Source of the DNA: Archilochus colubris
Taxonomy: Eukaryota; Chordata; Aves; Apodiformes; Trochilidae
Direction: 5' to 3'
NCBI GenBank assembly: GCA_023079485.1
Contig: CM041084.1
Coordinates: 127,717,292 to 127,781,291, forward strand
Length of the DNA stretch: 64,000 nt
Shown: in pieces, positions 38,801 through 51,017 of the stretch
Layout of the letters: each line of letters opens with the position of its first letter
How positions within the stretch are numbered: the stretch's first letter is position 1
Notes under the pieces: model-generated
What the model was told of the DNA's origin: nothing
Database searches by the model: none
The model's input: only the letters and a program-made list of their open reading frames with translations
Made by a program: the position numbers and the translations under genes

Positions 38801-39067
38801 TAGCACCATGCTTCATTTCAAAGTAATATTATTCTAACGATAAATTAAATAGAAGCTATCATGTAAATATACACTAATGTGCCTCAAAGAGACTTTCATG
38901 AGTGCAACCAGCAAAAGTCAAGCCAGCTTACCCTAAAACCATATAAATAGATGGCAGTTGGGGTTACCTCTCAGAGTTCCTTGCTTGAAACCCAGTGTTT
39001 GTATCTCTCTTTCAAGTACAAAATGTATATGTAATTCATCATGCACATATCAGCATCACTAGCAAAC

Positions 39068-39115
39068 TCATAGAAACATGGAATGTTAGGTTGGAAGGGA
39101 CCTCAAGGATCAACT
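39068..39115 (-). mobile_element. CR1 3' tail fragment
   Basis: Only about 48 bp of the CR1 3' end remains (CATAGAAACATGGAATG, then GGTTGGAAGGGACCTCAAGG). This is either an extreme 5' truncation or a deletion remnant. Confidence 0.8.
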
Positions 39116-41466
39116 TGTATTTCAAGCAAGAATATTTTCTTTGAAAAATACACTGGTTTACATCCAAAATTATTTTTAAACAGAAACGCAAATTAATATT
39201 TTAAACATGTGTCAAAGTAATTTAACATGCATGTCTTTCATCTGAAACTCCAACCAAACAAACCTCTAAATTGCTGAACAAGCATTACTATGGGGATCTC
39301 CATTTGTAGATCTTACTTTACCCAGCTGTTAACTTTGCCAGGCCTTCATATGATGTCTTCCATGCTGGCTCAATTTAAACATACATATTCACACATACAA
39401 TGTCCACAAAAACTTTCAATGAAACAACAAATTGCTGTTCATGAGAGCAAAAATCACAGCTTACTGAAGTTTTAGTCATAATGAACGATTATTCCCTGCA
39501 GAAGCTCTAACAACTCAATAGTCTGGAGAAGAATCTAAAAATCTGTGGAGAAGATAGTGCTTTTTTTGTTTTGGCTGGGATAAAACTTTTTCCATTTCTG
39601 AAAGCTAAAAGCTTTTGGAAATAAGTGCAGTTTGCACATTCCGTGCAGCTTAATTTCCTGAGGATTACACACTGGACATGCTCTAACTGAGGCTGAGAAT
39701 AGCTTTCTCTGTAGTCACAGATCTCACTGCTCAGACCAAAGCTGGGTCTTTTCCAGCATGCCAGCAGGGAACTTCTCCTGGTCCCTCTCCTTTGGAGACA
39801 CCATCTCTCCTCCTGACATCAACAAAGGAAAGATGGAAGATAGGACAAGGACAAGGTAGAAGGAAGAGTGATTTGGGAGAAGTCTGAAAAGAATGATTAC
39901 TGCTGGAAAGGAAGGCTGATGTTAAATCAGTAGAAAGCTGACAAGTAGGTAAAAGACTGTAAATCAGAGCTAGAATCTGAGCACACCAAAGGAAAGGCTA
40001 GATGTTGAGCAGGGACTAATAAGAGTAGGAAGACAGATTATTTTAGGAGAAGGGATAGGGAAAAAAACTGAGGCAGACTGGGACTGGAGTCCAGTATAAG
40101 ACTCAAGCAGCAGACGGAGAGTTGGGATTTCCTGAGCAGTATCTGGGGCAAGAAAAATTTACAGCCCCTCATCTCTGTCACACAAAACTCGAGGTTCACT
40201 AAAAAACATATAGTTGGAAGCCATCACAGGAAATCAAGGAAAGACTTGGGAGGAAGAAATGAGAAGAGGAGCTGATTAGACAACGACAGGGAAAATATAG
40301 TGAAAAGTGACAGTGGAAGAAGCCAGGTAAGGACAAGATGGTATTGAACATAAAGGATGTCAAGCAGGTGAGCCCAGAAGGGCACTCAAGAGCAACCAAA
40401 TCTCATGGTAAAGAGGGCTCCAACACTCTTCCTCCATCCTTTTGGTATAACTTTGTTCCAAAATCAAATTTTAAGACTACCAAGCTAGTCTTAAATGTAA
40501 TTAACATAAAACTGCTATAATTGTTACACTGTTCCATATTATTTTACAGAATGGGATTCAGCAGTTGCTCTCCTGTGGGTACAACTTGGGGAAAAGAGCA
40601 AGGGCAGATGGAGCTGCAACATTAGAGAAGAAAGCAATTAAGATTTTGAACTGGATCTATTTGACTGATTGTACCCTGTGAAACAAACCCACATAAATTC
40701 TGTGCCTAGGACCAGTGGAGGACCCAGAATCAGGCAAATAATTTCTAGTAGACCAGCTGGTGAAGGAAAGGTAGAAGTTGAAGCTTGGATAATTTTATTG
40801 CTTATCTCCAAGTCCCTCTGGTACTTTCTGCACTTCAACCCGAAAAAAAAATAAATCAGTGTTTCAGTTTCTTTGCTGTCAACAAACACATGCAAAACTC
40901 ACTAAGCAAAACACTGCCTGCCACTACATTAATGATCTCTGCTGAATCCAGTGACCTCCTAATACAGTAATTCACTTTATTATCCCAAAGGGTAAAAATA
41001 AGGGTTCCAACATTGCCTCATCTTACATAGATGAAAACATCAAATTACATGGAATAATCTGTTTAGAAAGGTTAACTTGCTGTAAAAGCCAAAAGATAAA
41101 CATCTATAACCCCACGCTACAAAACTACATGCATCATACCTCCACCCTATGGCCCAAACCTCGGCATCCACTAGATGAGCAGTTCCAAGGCTGTGAAGCA
41201 GAGTAAAGTTTGTAAAGTCAAAAATATGACTGTTCAGTGATGTGATCAGGCCCATTGGGCACATGCATTAATGATAAAGCCTTTTGCAGAAAACATACTG
41301 CACTTCATTGCTGTGGGACATCTGGCTCATTCAGTGGAGAGAACTGAACTGCTCAGCAATGGTAGGGAAAACGGGGCTGATGCTGCCTACCTGATCCCTC
41401 ACCTGCTTTGTTGTCAACAGCAAAAGGTGTGTGATGAAAGAGGCTGAGACTGCAGGGACAGAAAGC

Positions 41467-42228
41467 TGTCCTGGTTTGGGCCAGGATAAAGGTGATTTTC
41501 TGTCTTGTACTTTTGCTTTTAGCTATGTCTCTTTAAGTAGTTGAACTTGCTGAAATTAACAGCAAGTTTCTCAGACAGTGTGTGCTTCTGGGACTGATAA
41601 CACTGCTAGAGACTGGGGTGCAGAGCCAAGGACACTGCTCAGCTCTGAGGAAAACTTTTACCCTCCAGGAGGAAGAAAAAGATCACACCTGCAGCCCTGC
41701 TTTGGGGAGGAACAGACAAGATAGATGCCAGAGTTGACCAAACAGAGTATTCCATCCCATACACATCATACTCAGTATAAATTTGAGGGATCACGAGGGC
41801 CAAGTCATGATTTCCTGCTTCCCTTCCTTCATCCGGCATCCTGGAAGGATCCCGACTGTTCGCTTGCCTATGGTCCTGATCCACGCTGGCCCATATCTGT
41901 GTGTTCCTGCCTCCAGTTCCCGACTGCTGCCGACTCCAGGAGTCCAGCCTGGACTTTCCCAGGGCTGCCCTGCAGCCTCGGTGGTGACGTGAGAGTTATT
42001 GGGGGAAAAGGGGCGAGGAATGTGGTTTCCATTTTCCTGTATATTTTTATATATTTAGTGATTTTTCCTGTTTGTCATTACTGTTTCATTAAAGCTGTGT
42101 AGTTTAATTTCCAACCCGTAAGTCTCTCTCCCTTATTCTCTCTCCTTTCCTTATCAAGGAGGAGAGAGACATTAATAGAGAGCATCTGTTACTTGGTTTA
42201 ATTGCTGGGCCAGTGTTAAACCGTGACA
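41467..42228 (+). mobile_element. Solo LTR of an ERVL-like avian endogenous retrovirus
   Basis: A 762-bp element beginning TGTCCTGGTTTGGGCC and ending GTTAAACCGTGACA, so the ends are TGTC and GACA inverted repeats. It is flanked on both sides by the 5-bp direct repeat AAAGC (41,462-41,466 and 42,229-42,233). This is a clean target-site duplication, and 5 bp fits the ERVL group. Inside are a TATA-like TATAAAT (41,776-41,782) and a poly-A signal ATTAAA (42,088-42,093), giving a plus-strand U3-R-U5 order. No internal viral genes flank it, so it is a recombined solo LTR. It sits antisense to RAD54B. Confidence 0.93.
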
Positions 42229-45200
42229 AAAGCCCAGTCCTGTGGTTAGGTAAGCTGAATAGTGCCTCAGAGAACTGAATTTGACTTGTGCCTTCTGGAG
42301 CTCCTCAGTGGTCCAGAAAGGCATTTAACCCCAACTTCCTAGTGGCAAACATTTGTTTGAGTGCCTGACTTGAGATTCAGTTTCACTGGTAGTACTAGTG
42401 AAGAGTCATGAGTGCAATTGGAATTTGTGGTTTGGAAAGATTAGCTCTACAGTATGCTAAAGCACTGAGATAATGCAGTCCTAGCTGATTCAATCCACAC
42501 CTTCACAAGCAATGGGTCTTTTTGGTTTTATTCTCTGTGCTTCAACTCCTTTATTATCTCCTAGAAAATGGAGGTTATACCAAATTCTTCTCTCACAAGG
42601 ATGTTGTGAAATGTAATTACATCTGAAGCACTCAAATACTATCATGATGAGCACTAGAGAAAAAAAAAAACATTAGCTAGTTAATTCAAAATAGTTTGAA
42701 TAGTGTTCTGAAAACAAGGTACAAGTCTACAGCTGAAGAAAAAGGTGGAAAGAAAACAGTGGATAGTGGCTCACTAAGTGAACACAATCCATCCTGTGAA
42801 CTGAAACTGGAGAGGAAGGCTACAAAAATATAATCCATAATCACATAAATAATGACTGTACCCAACAGCATGAGAAGGTTGAATTGAGGATATATGCTTT
42901 TGCAAGTTTTGGAGTATTTGAGTCTGTAAGCTTAATTTTCTTTTTCAACCTTCCATATACAATAGAGATGGCAGATGTACTCAGGTTGAAAAAATGAGAA
43001 CAATCCTCTCATCACTATTTAATGAAACATTTACTTTTTAAGGCTACCAGCTGCAGAGAAGGGAAGATGGAAAGTATATACTCTCAAAATTATAGCTCTG
43101 TGGTGGAAAACTGTTCTTCCTAAACCTTTCAATTGTCAGAAAATCTGACTCCAGCTTCCACAGTAAAAAATTAATGAACTAAGCTGAAAGCTTCTGTCAA
43201 GTCCACAGAAATAGATGTGCAAGTCCTATTATGAAAGGAAAAAGCAGCATCATTGGGAATTCTGAAAGTCTGCAGCCAGATTGGAACCAGCCAAATGCCA
43301 TTCAGGTTAACTGTTGACTACACTCCCATCCACACAAAAAGCTGTTTCAATTAATTTGTCAGGTAAAGGCTCCTTTGCCTCAGAAAATAAATGCAAATGG
43401 CATGTCAGAAAGCAACACCTCAGATTAGGTTCTGTTAATATTTAATGCTACTGCAATGAATGATAGCCTAAATGGAATATCAGTGGGGAAATTCCAGATA
43501 TTTACACTACAAAAAATTCCAAATGACTAAGAAATAGTTATAGGACTAATACATAATCATGACAGAATTGTCACTAACTCAGAAAGCAGTCAATTTTTGA
43601 AGCAGCTTGCCAGAGATACAAGTATGCATCCCTTTGTGTTTAAATGATAATGAAACATACACAGCTGGATCCATTTGTGATAGGTTAAAAATATATAGTT
43701 TGGCATTTTCTTAAGCATTTGCTATTACTTGTCCTGGTTTTTATTAAAAATAAAACTACCTTTCTGTGCTGTGCAAAATCTCTGTCTGTAAAATGCAAAA
43801 CCTTTAAGATATGTAACAAAAAGCATGAAGGAAGAAAGGGATTTACTAGATTACATATCTTTCTTACTAGCATCTGTTTTAGTGCATATTGCAAAGTAAA
43901 ACATCTTTAATGTACTGTTTGTGTTTGCTAATGACCATCTTTGACTTCCCTGCATTATAAAGAAGAGACCTCAAAATAAAAAAAATCAATAAAACTTATG
44001 CCCACTGTAATAAGCATGAAACACAATATATCCCTATCCTAAATTATTTAAGCAGGACAGTTTACAATTTATGACATTACCCAGGAAAGAGGCACACAAA
44101 GGACAAGTCACATTCTTGAGAATTTTCATGTGTGATGCAGCAACGATTACTTGAAGAGTGGCTGACAAAGTATTTGGAAAGAGTAATCTTTTCAAATCAA
44201 ATTACATAACTTTGATGTACATAAATATAATCCATTCAGCACTCCAAGCAGAACAGCAGTATTTATGGCCTAAGCACAAAAAATCTAGAGCTGTAGTTGC
44301 TATTCTTAATAGGAAAGCAAACTGGAACAGGGAAGATGAGGGACGAGGGAAACAGAGATCCTTGAATTCATCTGTCACCTTTTCTGGATCTAAACAAAGT
44401 GGTTTCCTCACCTGCTTGCAGCAAAGCTAGGGACACATTTTCTTGCTTTCATTCAGGGTGTTCACAGCTGAGATACTACTGTTATGTATTGCAGTGCCCA
44501 GGGTGGACAGACTCTTTTTTAAAATTCAAACAGGGGCTATATCTGAAGTGTAACAAACTTGTACTGAAAATGACCGAATTCTGTATTTGCTAATGACTTA
44601 GGAATTATACAAACTTGAGGGAGGTTTTATAGGAATGGCCAAAGACCAGCTTGGTTCCAAACTTCATGTTCTTCCAAAGCACAGTAAAACTATCACACTA
44701 CAACAGGAAGATCATAAAAATTCAATACATCCAAACCAGTGCATTCTCCCCACAGAAACAAGCTGAGCTACTTCAGAAGGACATAAACAAACACAAGTAT
44801 GTTTCTAGAATACACACATTATAGCCTGCGAAGAGCTAACCCAGCATAAAGTGGTTTGGCCAAACTGGTAGTTTATGCTACCAACATCACCTGGAAGTCC
44901 ATCATGATGTACAACCTACTGCCAAAGCTTCATTAAAATGCAAAACAATGCAAACCTCACCAGAGTGAAATTTGAAGAGTCAAAAGTAATGTTTTCTATC
45001 TTACAAGTGGACCCCTAAGTGAATGCTATATTATGACAGAGAAGGTATCAACAGTAATTGTAATGCTACATACACCTGATTTGACTTCTGTATTTCTAGT
45101 ACATGCCATACAAACATTTTTAGGGTTCACAGAGTGGTATTCTTAACAGTTTTGACAAATGGGCTAAGTACAATCTACCTGCAAACCGCTGCAGAGTTCA

Positions 45201-45386
45201 CATGACTTTCTTTCACATGACTTCTTGAGCAATTAATAGATACGGCTTGGGAGTAGTGCAACAGATTTTATCTGATACAAATGAGGAAACAAATAACTTT
45301 GCAATAGCTGACACAGGCACTTCAATCCCTCCTCCCTATCCCCAAACCAGATGCACATTTTCTGCTACTGTCTCACTGATAAATTA

Positions 45387-45410
45387 AAGAAAAAAAAAAA
45401 AAAGAAAAAA
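45387..45410. repeat. Short A-rich tract
   Basis: A run of A interrupted by a single G, about 24 bases. No retroposon body recognised beside it. Confidence 0.8.
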
Positions 45411-48357
45411 ATTGGTAATTTATAAATTGATTTACTTATTTCAAGCATGCAGAAAGTTCTCATCTTTAAAAACAGACATTTTTAAAGAAGCATTAGCAAT
45501 ACAGACAACAATAATACAAGACATACCAGGTAAGTAAATGGTGACACACAGAATACTGAAAGCAAAATCACTGAGTTCTGGCATCAACTGACTATGGAGG
45601 GTACCATAATCCAGATTATTTTTTACATGACATCTATGTTAGATTATGCTAATTACTGTGATCATGCTAACTACAGATGAAAATTGAGAGCTAACAGGAA
45701 CCAGCCAGGAAACAATACATTGTTTTTTGGTGGTTTTTTAAATTCTATTTGCACACATAAAATACAAAAAAAAAAATTAAGTGGGATTTTATAGTTCTGC
45801 AGCTTTGCTAAACAGCAAACAGAAGTCATAAATCATGTGGAGTAACTGCTGATTAAGTATTCAATGAAAATTTATTATATTCTTCTTGTGTGAATAATAG
45901 GGAGTCAAACAAGGTGTTACATTCACCCCGAGATGTCTGGATAGGTGAACAAATGGTTCTGTGTAATCGCTAGCATGAAATCCCACAGCACAGGAGAAGG
46001 GGGGGGGCAGTGGGGAATGCCAGTGCCTGCAGATGGCTGAGGTTTCCTTGGGTCCCCTCACCCTCACCCTCATCCACCCCTCTTACACACAAGTCACAAG
46101 CGAGGTTTTTAACTACTTTAGCACCAAAAAACTGCAGGTTTTACGAGAAAGAATTCACAGAGACAGATTTTTTTAGCTAGTTTTCAGTTTGTGAAGTTGT
46201 GTCTTCAATGTGGATGTTCATTGTGATGTTCAGCCAACATCAAGGCAAACGCTTCCATTTTTAGCAGAGATAAAACCCAAAAAGATAGGTGGCAGAATTA
46301 ATGAAATTCAGTCATGTGTTACATACCCAGCTAACCAACTCTTAGTTTAACTACTGTAAACCACACACTGTTGGTTTTTTTTTAAATCTAAGACTCAGAC
46401 AATGAGATTTTTCAAATTTTTAAAGACCTGTTGGGAATATACACTGAGAAGCTCCACGTATTTTAAAACCTTGAAAAATGCTAAAAAGGCATTATTTTTA
46501 AAAGGCTTTTCATTATTTTCATGTGCAAAAGAGAAAATTAGTCAACATTTTAGGAAAACAACTTAACTATGAGCAACCTTTTTATGATTTTATCACAGTG
46601 AAAATTCACACAGAACCATCCTGAAGCACTTGAAAATAGGACAGAAGAAAATTAAAAAGACAGCTTGGCAAGTCAGCTGCAGTATCACAATTCTTCATTT
46701 GCTCCTCCCACTTAGAAACAACTCTCTCATAATCATAATCAACTTAATGGCCTTGCCTACTGGAAATCCAGTGGGCACAAAGTCTGCTCAAAGACTGCAT
46801 CCAAGCCCTAGTCTATGCATTTTCATAGTGGGGGAGGAGAGCCTCAAGACTGAAAACGTGGAGGTACATTAAATGAAAAAAAGGAACTGAAGATAGGAAC
46901 TGTTAGAAAACAGGAGTATGGCAAGACAGATTAGCTGTAATTAATCTCTCCTGGTCTTGAAGTAGATCTCTCCAACTGGGATGATTCCACAGGGGTCAAA
47001 AGCTTGTGGGGGAAAAAAAATTAAAAAAAATTAAAAGCACAACATAATTAGGAACCAGACAAAAAAAATTATACTGATCATTAGATAATTACTCAGACAG
47101 ATGAGCTTATGAAAGATGTTACCACAATTATCACAGTTATCACAGTCACAGGTTTTTCCTCTAATCCTAAACCTAAATCCAATAGATGTTGAGAATGAAA
47201 TTACTAGCCTGCTTATTTCAGTTATTTTAGAAGAAGGACATGAACATATGGCAGAAATTTGTCCTTGCCTAAAATTACTCTTGTACTATGTTCATTATAA
47301 ACAAACAGACAGGGAATGGCACTGCCAGATGTAGTAAAGGGAATAAGAATCTAAGAACAGGGGTGAGGGAGGGAAAGGCTTCCACCCGTCTCTTTCACAT
47401 ATGGTAACAAAATATCATTTGCTGGAACAGTAAAAATTCATAGTACATCAAGGTCCAGAAGGACTGGCCACAGCTGTGGTGCATGTACCCAGATTAGGAA
47501 TACATGGGAAAAAAAAAAACAGGAACAGGCACTGAGAAGTGAGAAGTCTGACTCGGATAACCTGATACTGTAAAGCAGATGTGAGGTGAGAAAGAAATGC
47601 AGATCCACCAGCATGAAGTATAATAGCACCATATGCACTGACAGACCCATATAATGTCACTGAAGGAGAAAAACCTTTATGTAGTGAAAGGATGTAAAAG
47701 TCATTTCACTACAAAAGAAACAAACAAGCTCCATGGGGACTTAGGAGATGTCCCCTCCCATCCCAAGCTCCCCAAAACCCAAAAGAAACGCAACCAAGAA
47801 CAAAGGAAACAAGAAGCATGTGGGAACTCTGAACTAGAGGTGCTGCCTTAGGTAAGAATGAAAAGCCTTCCACTAAGAAATGAGACACAGTCAGAACCAC
47901 CAAACAAGGATTAATGTTGATTATATGAAGACAGCTCTGACCAGGTCAGTGTATTTTAATTCTTTACCCATTTGCATCCCTCCTGTTCCAGTATCAAGAT
48001 TGCAAGGGAAAATATGCTCTACCCAGAGTTCTATTTTTGCATCTGCTTTACCTGTCAGAAAAGGACTGCAAGCTTTCAAAGACAAGAAATTCCACTGGTT
48101 CTAGTCCTCAAAATAAAAATGCCATGCAAATAGAAACACTGGAGGTCACCTCTTCATCTAGCTCAAGGAGAATGAAAAATTCAACAGAAAATACTCTGAA
48201 GTCTCTAGAGCATTTTGATGGCCAACATAAGAGTAGCTTTAATTCAAAACCACTGTAAGATGAGCTGAATGGGAATTGTTTTCTGAACTATTTAAAAACT
48301 TGCTCATTTGCATTAATATGCAAGGACAGAAACAACAAATACAAATTAATTCCTTAC

Positions 48358-48449
48358 CACTGGAAAGTGGAATTCTGATTTTCAACAAGAAGATCAGGCA
48401 TTTCCAAATCATTAGATGAGTACAGATAATCTAGTGTTGTTTCCCATTT
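48358..48449 (-). CDS. RAD54B: Candidate RAD54B N-terminal exon (92 nt)
   Basis: The acceptor TTCTGTTTATCAG|AAATGG and donor CCAGTG|GTAAGG are both strong. Only one frame is open, reading KWETTLDYLYSSNDLEMPD and LLVENQNSTFQ with two bases left over. The SSNDL...L...NST pattern weakly resembles human RAD54B QNDL...L...EST in the poorly conserved N-terminus (from memory). The leftover bases plus the first base of the 35.2-kb microexon make TGG and keep the frame into the secure exons. It lies just downstream of FSBP. A chance pseudo-exon is still possible. Confidence 0.45.
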
Positions 48450-50491
48450 CTGATAAACAGAACAAATAAAAGTACTTATTTATTTATTAAAGCCAGTGTT
48501 TTGACTGCTGTGAACTCAGTGAAGTGAGCATGTCATTGAAGTGTTTCCAGATACACAAAAACTGAACTGAAAAATACAGCAGCAAGCCAAGGACTGTACA
48601 GAAACACAAGCCAGTTATTCAGACATCATCATTTTCAGCACATGCAAAAATTCCCAACAGAACAAACACTGATACTGCTCTCTTCTCTAGGAAAAAAAAA
48701 ATAAATATTAAGATGAAAAGTACCTGCGAACTCCATACTGACATCTGCTTCCACTGTCTGCATTTTACATTTTAGGTTTACATTTTAGGTTTGTAAACAA
48801 AAGACTTCCACTACTCTTCCCACCTGTAACCTGTTAACATTATCCTGAGCCAACAGTCAAGATTATTTCTCTGGTATCACTATAATAAAATTTTAGCAAC
48901 AATTCTTTAAGCTCCACTTGCCCCTCAGTTAAACTTACATGCTTCCAGCCTTCAGTTTTTAATAAGCATTTATCCCTGTGGCTAGAAAGGTCACCTAATT
49001 CACTCAGAATACTGACAAGGTGTGAGGCTTACCTCATTCAGAGCCTGCTGATGCAGACCAGGGCCCTGTGCTCACATGCTGAGGTTCTGTGGGAATGGGG
49101 AAAGAAGCAAATCTGGGAAAAGTGGTGATGGGAACAAGAGTCAAAAGCAGCCACAGGAAGAAATACTGTCCTTCCTATTGCTTTTGTTCTTTCTGTTATT
49201 GGGGCCCTCTGAGGTGAGAGGCACAGGAGGAATTACACCTCCTTTGTTCTCTCTTCTTCCTTGACGCTGTGCTTCATTTCCTTTCCTTTTTTTGTGCTTA
49301 AGGTTACAGGAAGGAGAAAGCATTGTTACGGGGAATAAGGAGCCAGAGGTCTGAAACAGGTCTGGATCTATTAAAAAAAGGCAGAGACTAAGAATTATGA
49401 AGAAATTAATCAACTGAGACTTAGAATTTCCAGGTATTTTTCTTCTGTTTACAAATACTGATCATAACTGGAGAGGAAATGGCTTCTACTAGGACAGACA
49501 GAATAATCAATTTATTTTTCATTTGGGCCTTTTTATTTGAAACTAATCGAAGACCAGAACAACAGCACTTATAAAAGGTACCCAGAATAACAAAGAACCT
49601 TCAGTTGATTTCAAGTCACATGTTACTTACAATACAGGAACTCCCATTTTAGCAGCTTACAGTCATAGTGATATTGATCAAAGGCACCTGCAACTGTCTT
49701 GGTTGCACATGCACTGTAGTAATTATGCATGCAAATGAGAACATTTTTGCACTTGATCACTATTATAATTACTATTAGCTGAATATACAATCATGGTAAC
49801 TGTACACACAAATTACACATGCATGCAGTTTTAAAAACCAAGTGTTGCATTCATTATCTCTATTTTGATAATGTCCTATGGAAACACTCTTCCACTGGAA
49901 ACAATAAAAAGTATTAACTTCTTAAAAGATGTACATTTATTCAACTATCTACTGAACACTAAAAAAATATAACAATCCCGTAATTTTGTTTTCCAAGCTG
50001 ATATACTGGTGAAATCTCACAAGTGTCATAAGATTTACCAACTTGAAAAGAATAAGACATTCAAACATAGACTCTTATTCCTCATTTTTATATGTATTTA
50101 TTAACCTGTAGCTTCATCAAGATATTAAAGGATAGGTGATTATCTGAAAAAATATTGATATGATCTTATTTTTAAAAAAGAACTGAGCTAGATTTCCATT
50201 AGCTCAATAAAAGTCTAATAGAGATAAGTGGAAATACTTTAATATTTTGGATTTTTATCATCCTAAACACCGAAATATACAGGATTTGAATAAATTTCAG
50301 ACCAGAAGAGTTGGTGCATTCAAACCCATACAAGGTTTTCTAAGGTACATAAATCAACAACGTGGAAAATATGCTTTCATCTTTCACGCCCAGATTTCAA
50401 TCCATCCATATTAACATAAAGAACAATTTTGCTAGGGCAAAATCATTTATTATTAAGTATTTCAAAGAATATGACAGAAGTAATAAAATAT
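48450..50491 (-). other. FSBP 3' UTR and RAD54B intron sequence
   Basis: This contains the FSBP 3' UTR, at least to the nearest poly-A signal, then AT-rich sequence with no repeat family or other gene recognised. The 90-codon frame at 49,141-49,413 shows no family resemblance. Confidence 0.5.
50446..50451 (-). terminator. Candidate FSBP polyadenylation signal
   Basis: AATAAA on the minus strand about 41 nt after the FSBP stop codon. A second AATAAA lies at 50,097-50,102. The proximal one would give a very short 3' UTR, so the distal one or others may be used. Confidence 0.4.
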
Positions 50492-51017
50492 TTAGATATT
50501 GCTGTATTCTGGCAGATCACGGCGTAGTCGTATTGCCTTCAGCTTTTCTACTTTGATTTTTGTTCGCAAGAGTTCTTCTTCCAGTTGCTGCTTTCTTTTT
50601 AAACCATCCCTTTTTTCTTGGACATAAAGACCAATTTTTCTTTGATTTTCTAATATTATTTGATGCTCTTCTTTCAGCATTTGTAACATCTGTGGGTCAT
50701 AACCACACACTGGTCTAAAGCGTTCTCCAACTTCAAGCCTAAAAAACTCATCTCTTCTTGGTACTGGAGAGGGAGACATCATCACTCTCATATCAACTGA
50801 AGATACTGATGTTGAAGGAGACCTCTCCATAATATGCACCAGCTGGTGTTCTTCCTCTTGTTCTAAGTTCTCATTTTGCTGTGAGTCTATAATCAAAGAA
50901 GGAGGAGGTTTGACATCCTCTTCTGACTGCAAGTCCATCATCACTGCTGCAGGATGGTGATCCAACATTGCCTGTGGTGAACTGGTACCAGCAATTGTTT
51001 CTTTATCGATACTAGCA
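50492..51017 (-). CDS. FSBP: FSBP coding exon 2 (residues 124-298)
   Basis: The acceptor TGTGTTCTAG precedes TGCTAGTATCG and the exon ends at a stop at 50,492-50,494. It encodes [14 protein letters not shown], an acidic segment ([25 protein letters not shown]), [12 protein letters not shown] and the C-terminal coiled coil. The middle region is more diverged from human than the coiled coil. Confidence 0.97.

Larger units (their letters stand above)
35185..48357 (-). other. Long RAD54B intron sequence (if the 48.4-kb exon is real), with repeats
   Basis: About 13 kb of AT-rich sequence. It contains a CR1 copy at 35,533-35,850, a CR1 tail fragment at 39,068-39,115, a solo LTR at 41,467-42,228, and A-rich runs (for example 45,387-45,410). 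No second gene or well-bounded exon was recognised despite many short open frames. Confidence 0.55.

Noticed and set aside
41725..42102. 125-codon plus-strand frame
   Set aside because: It lies wholly inside the solo LTR, which does not encode protein.
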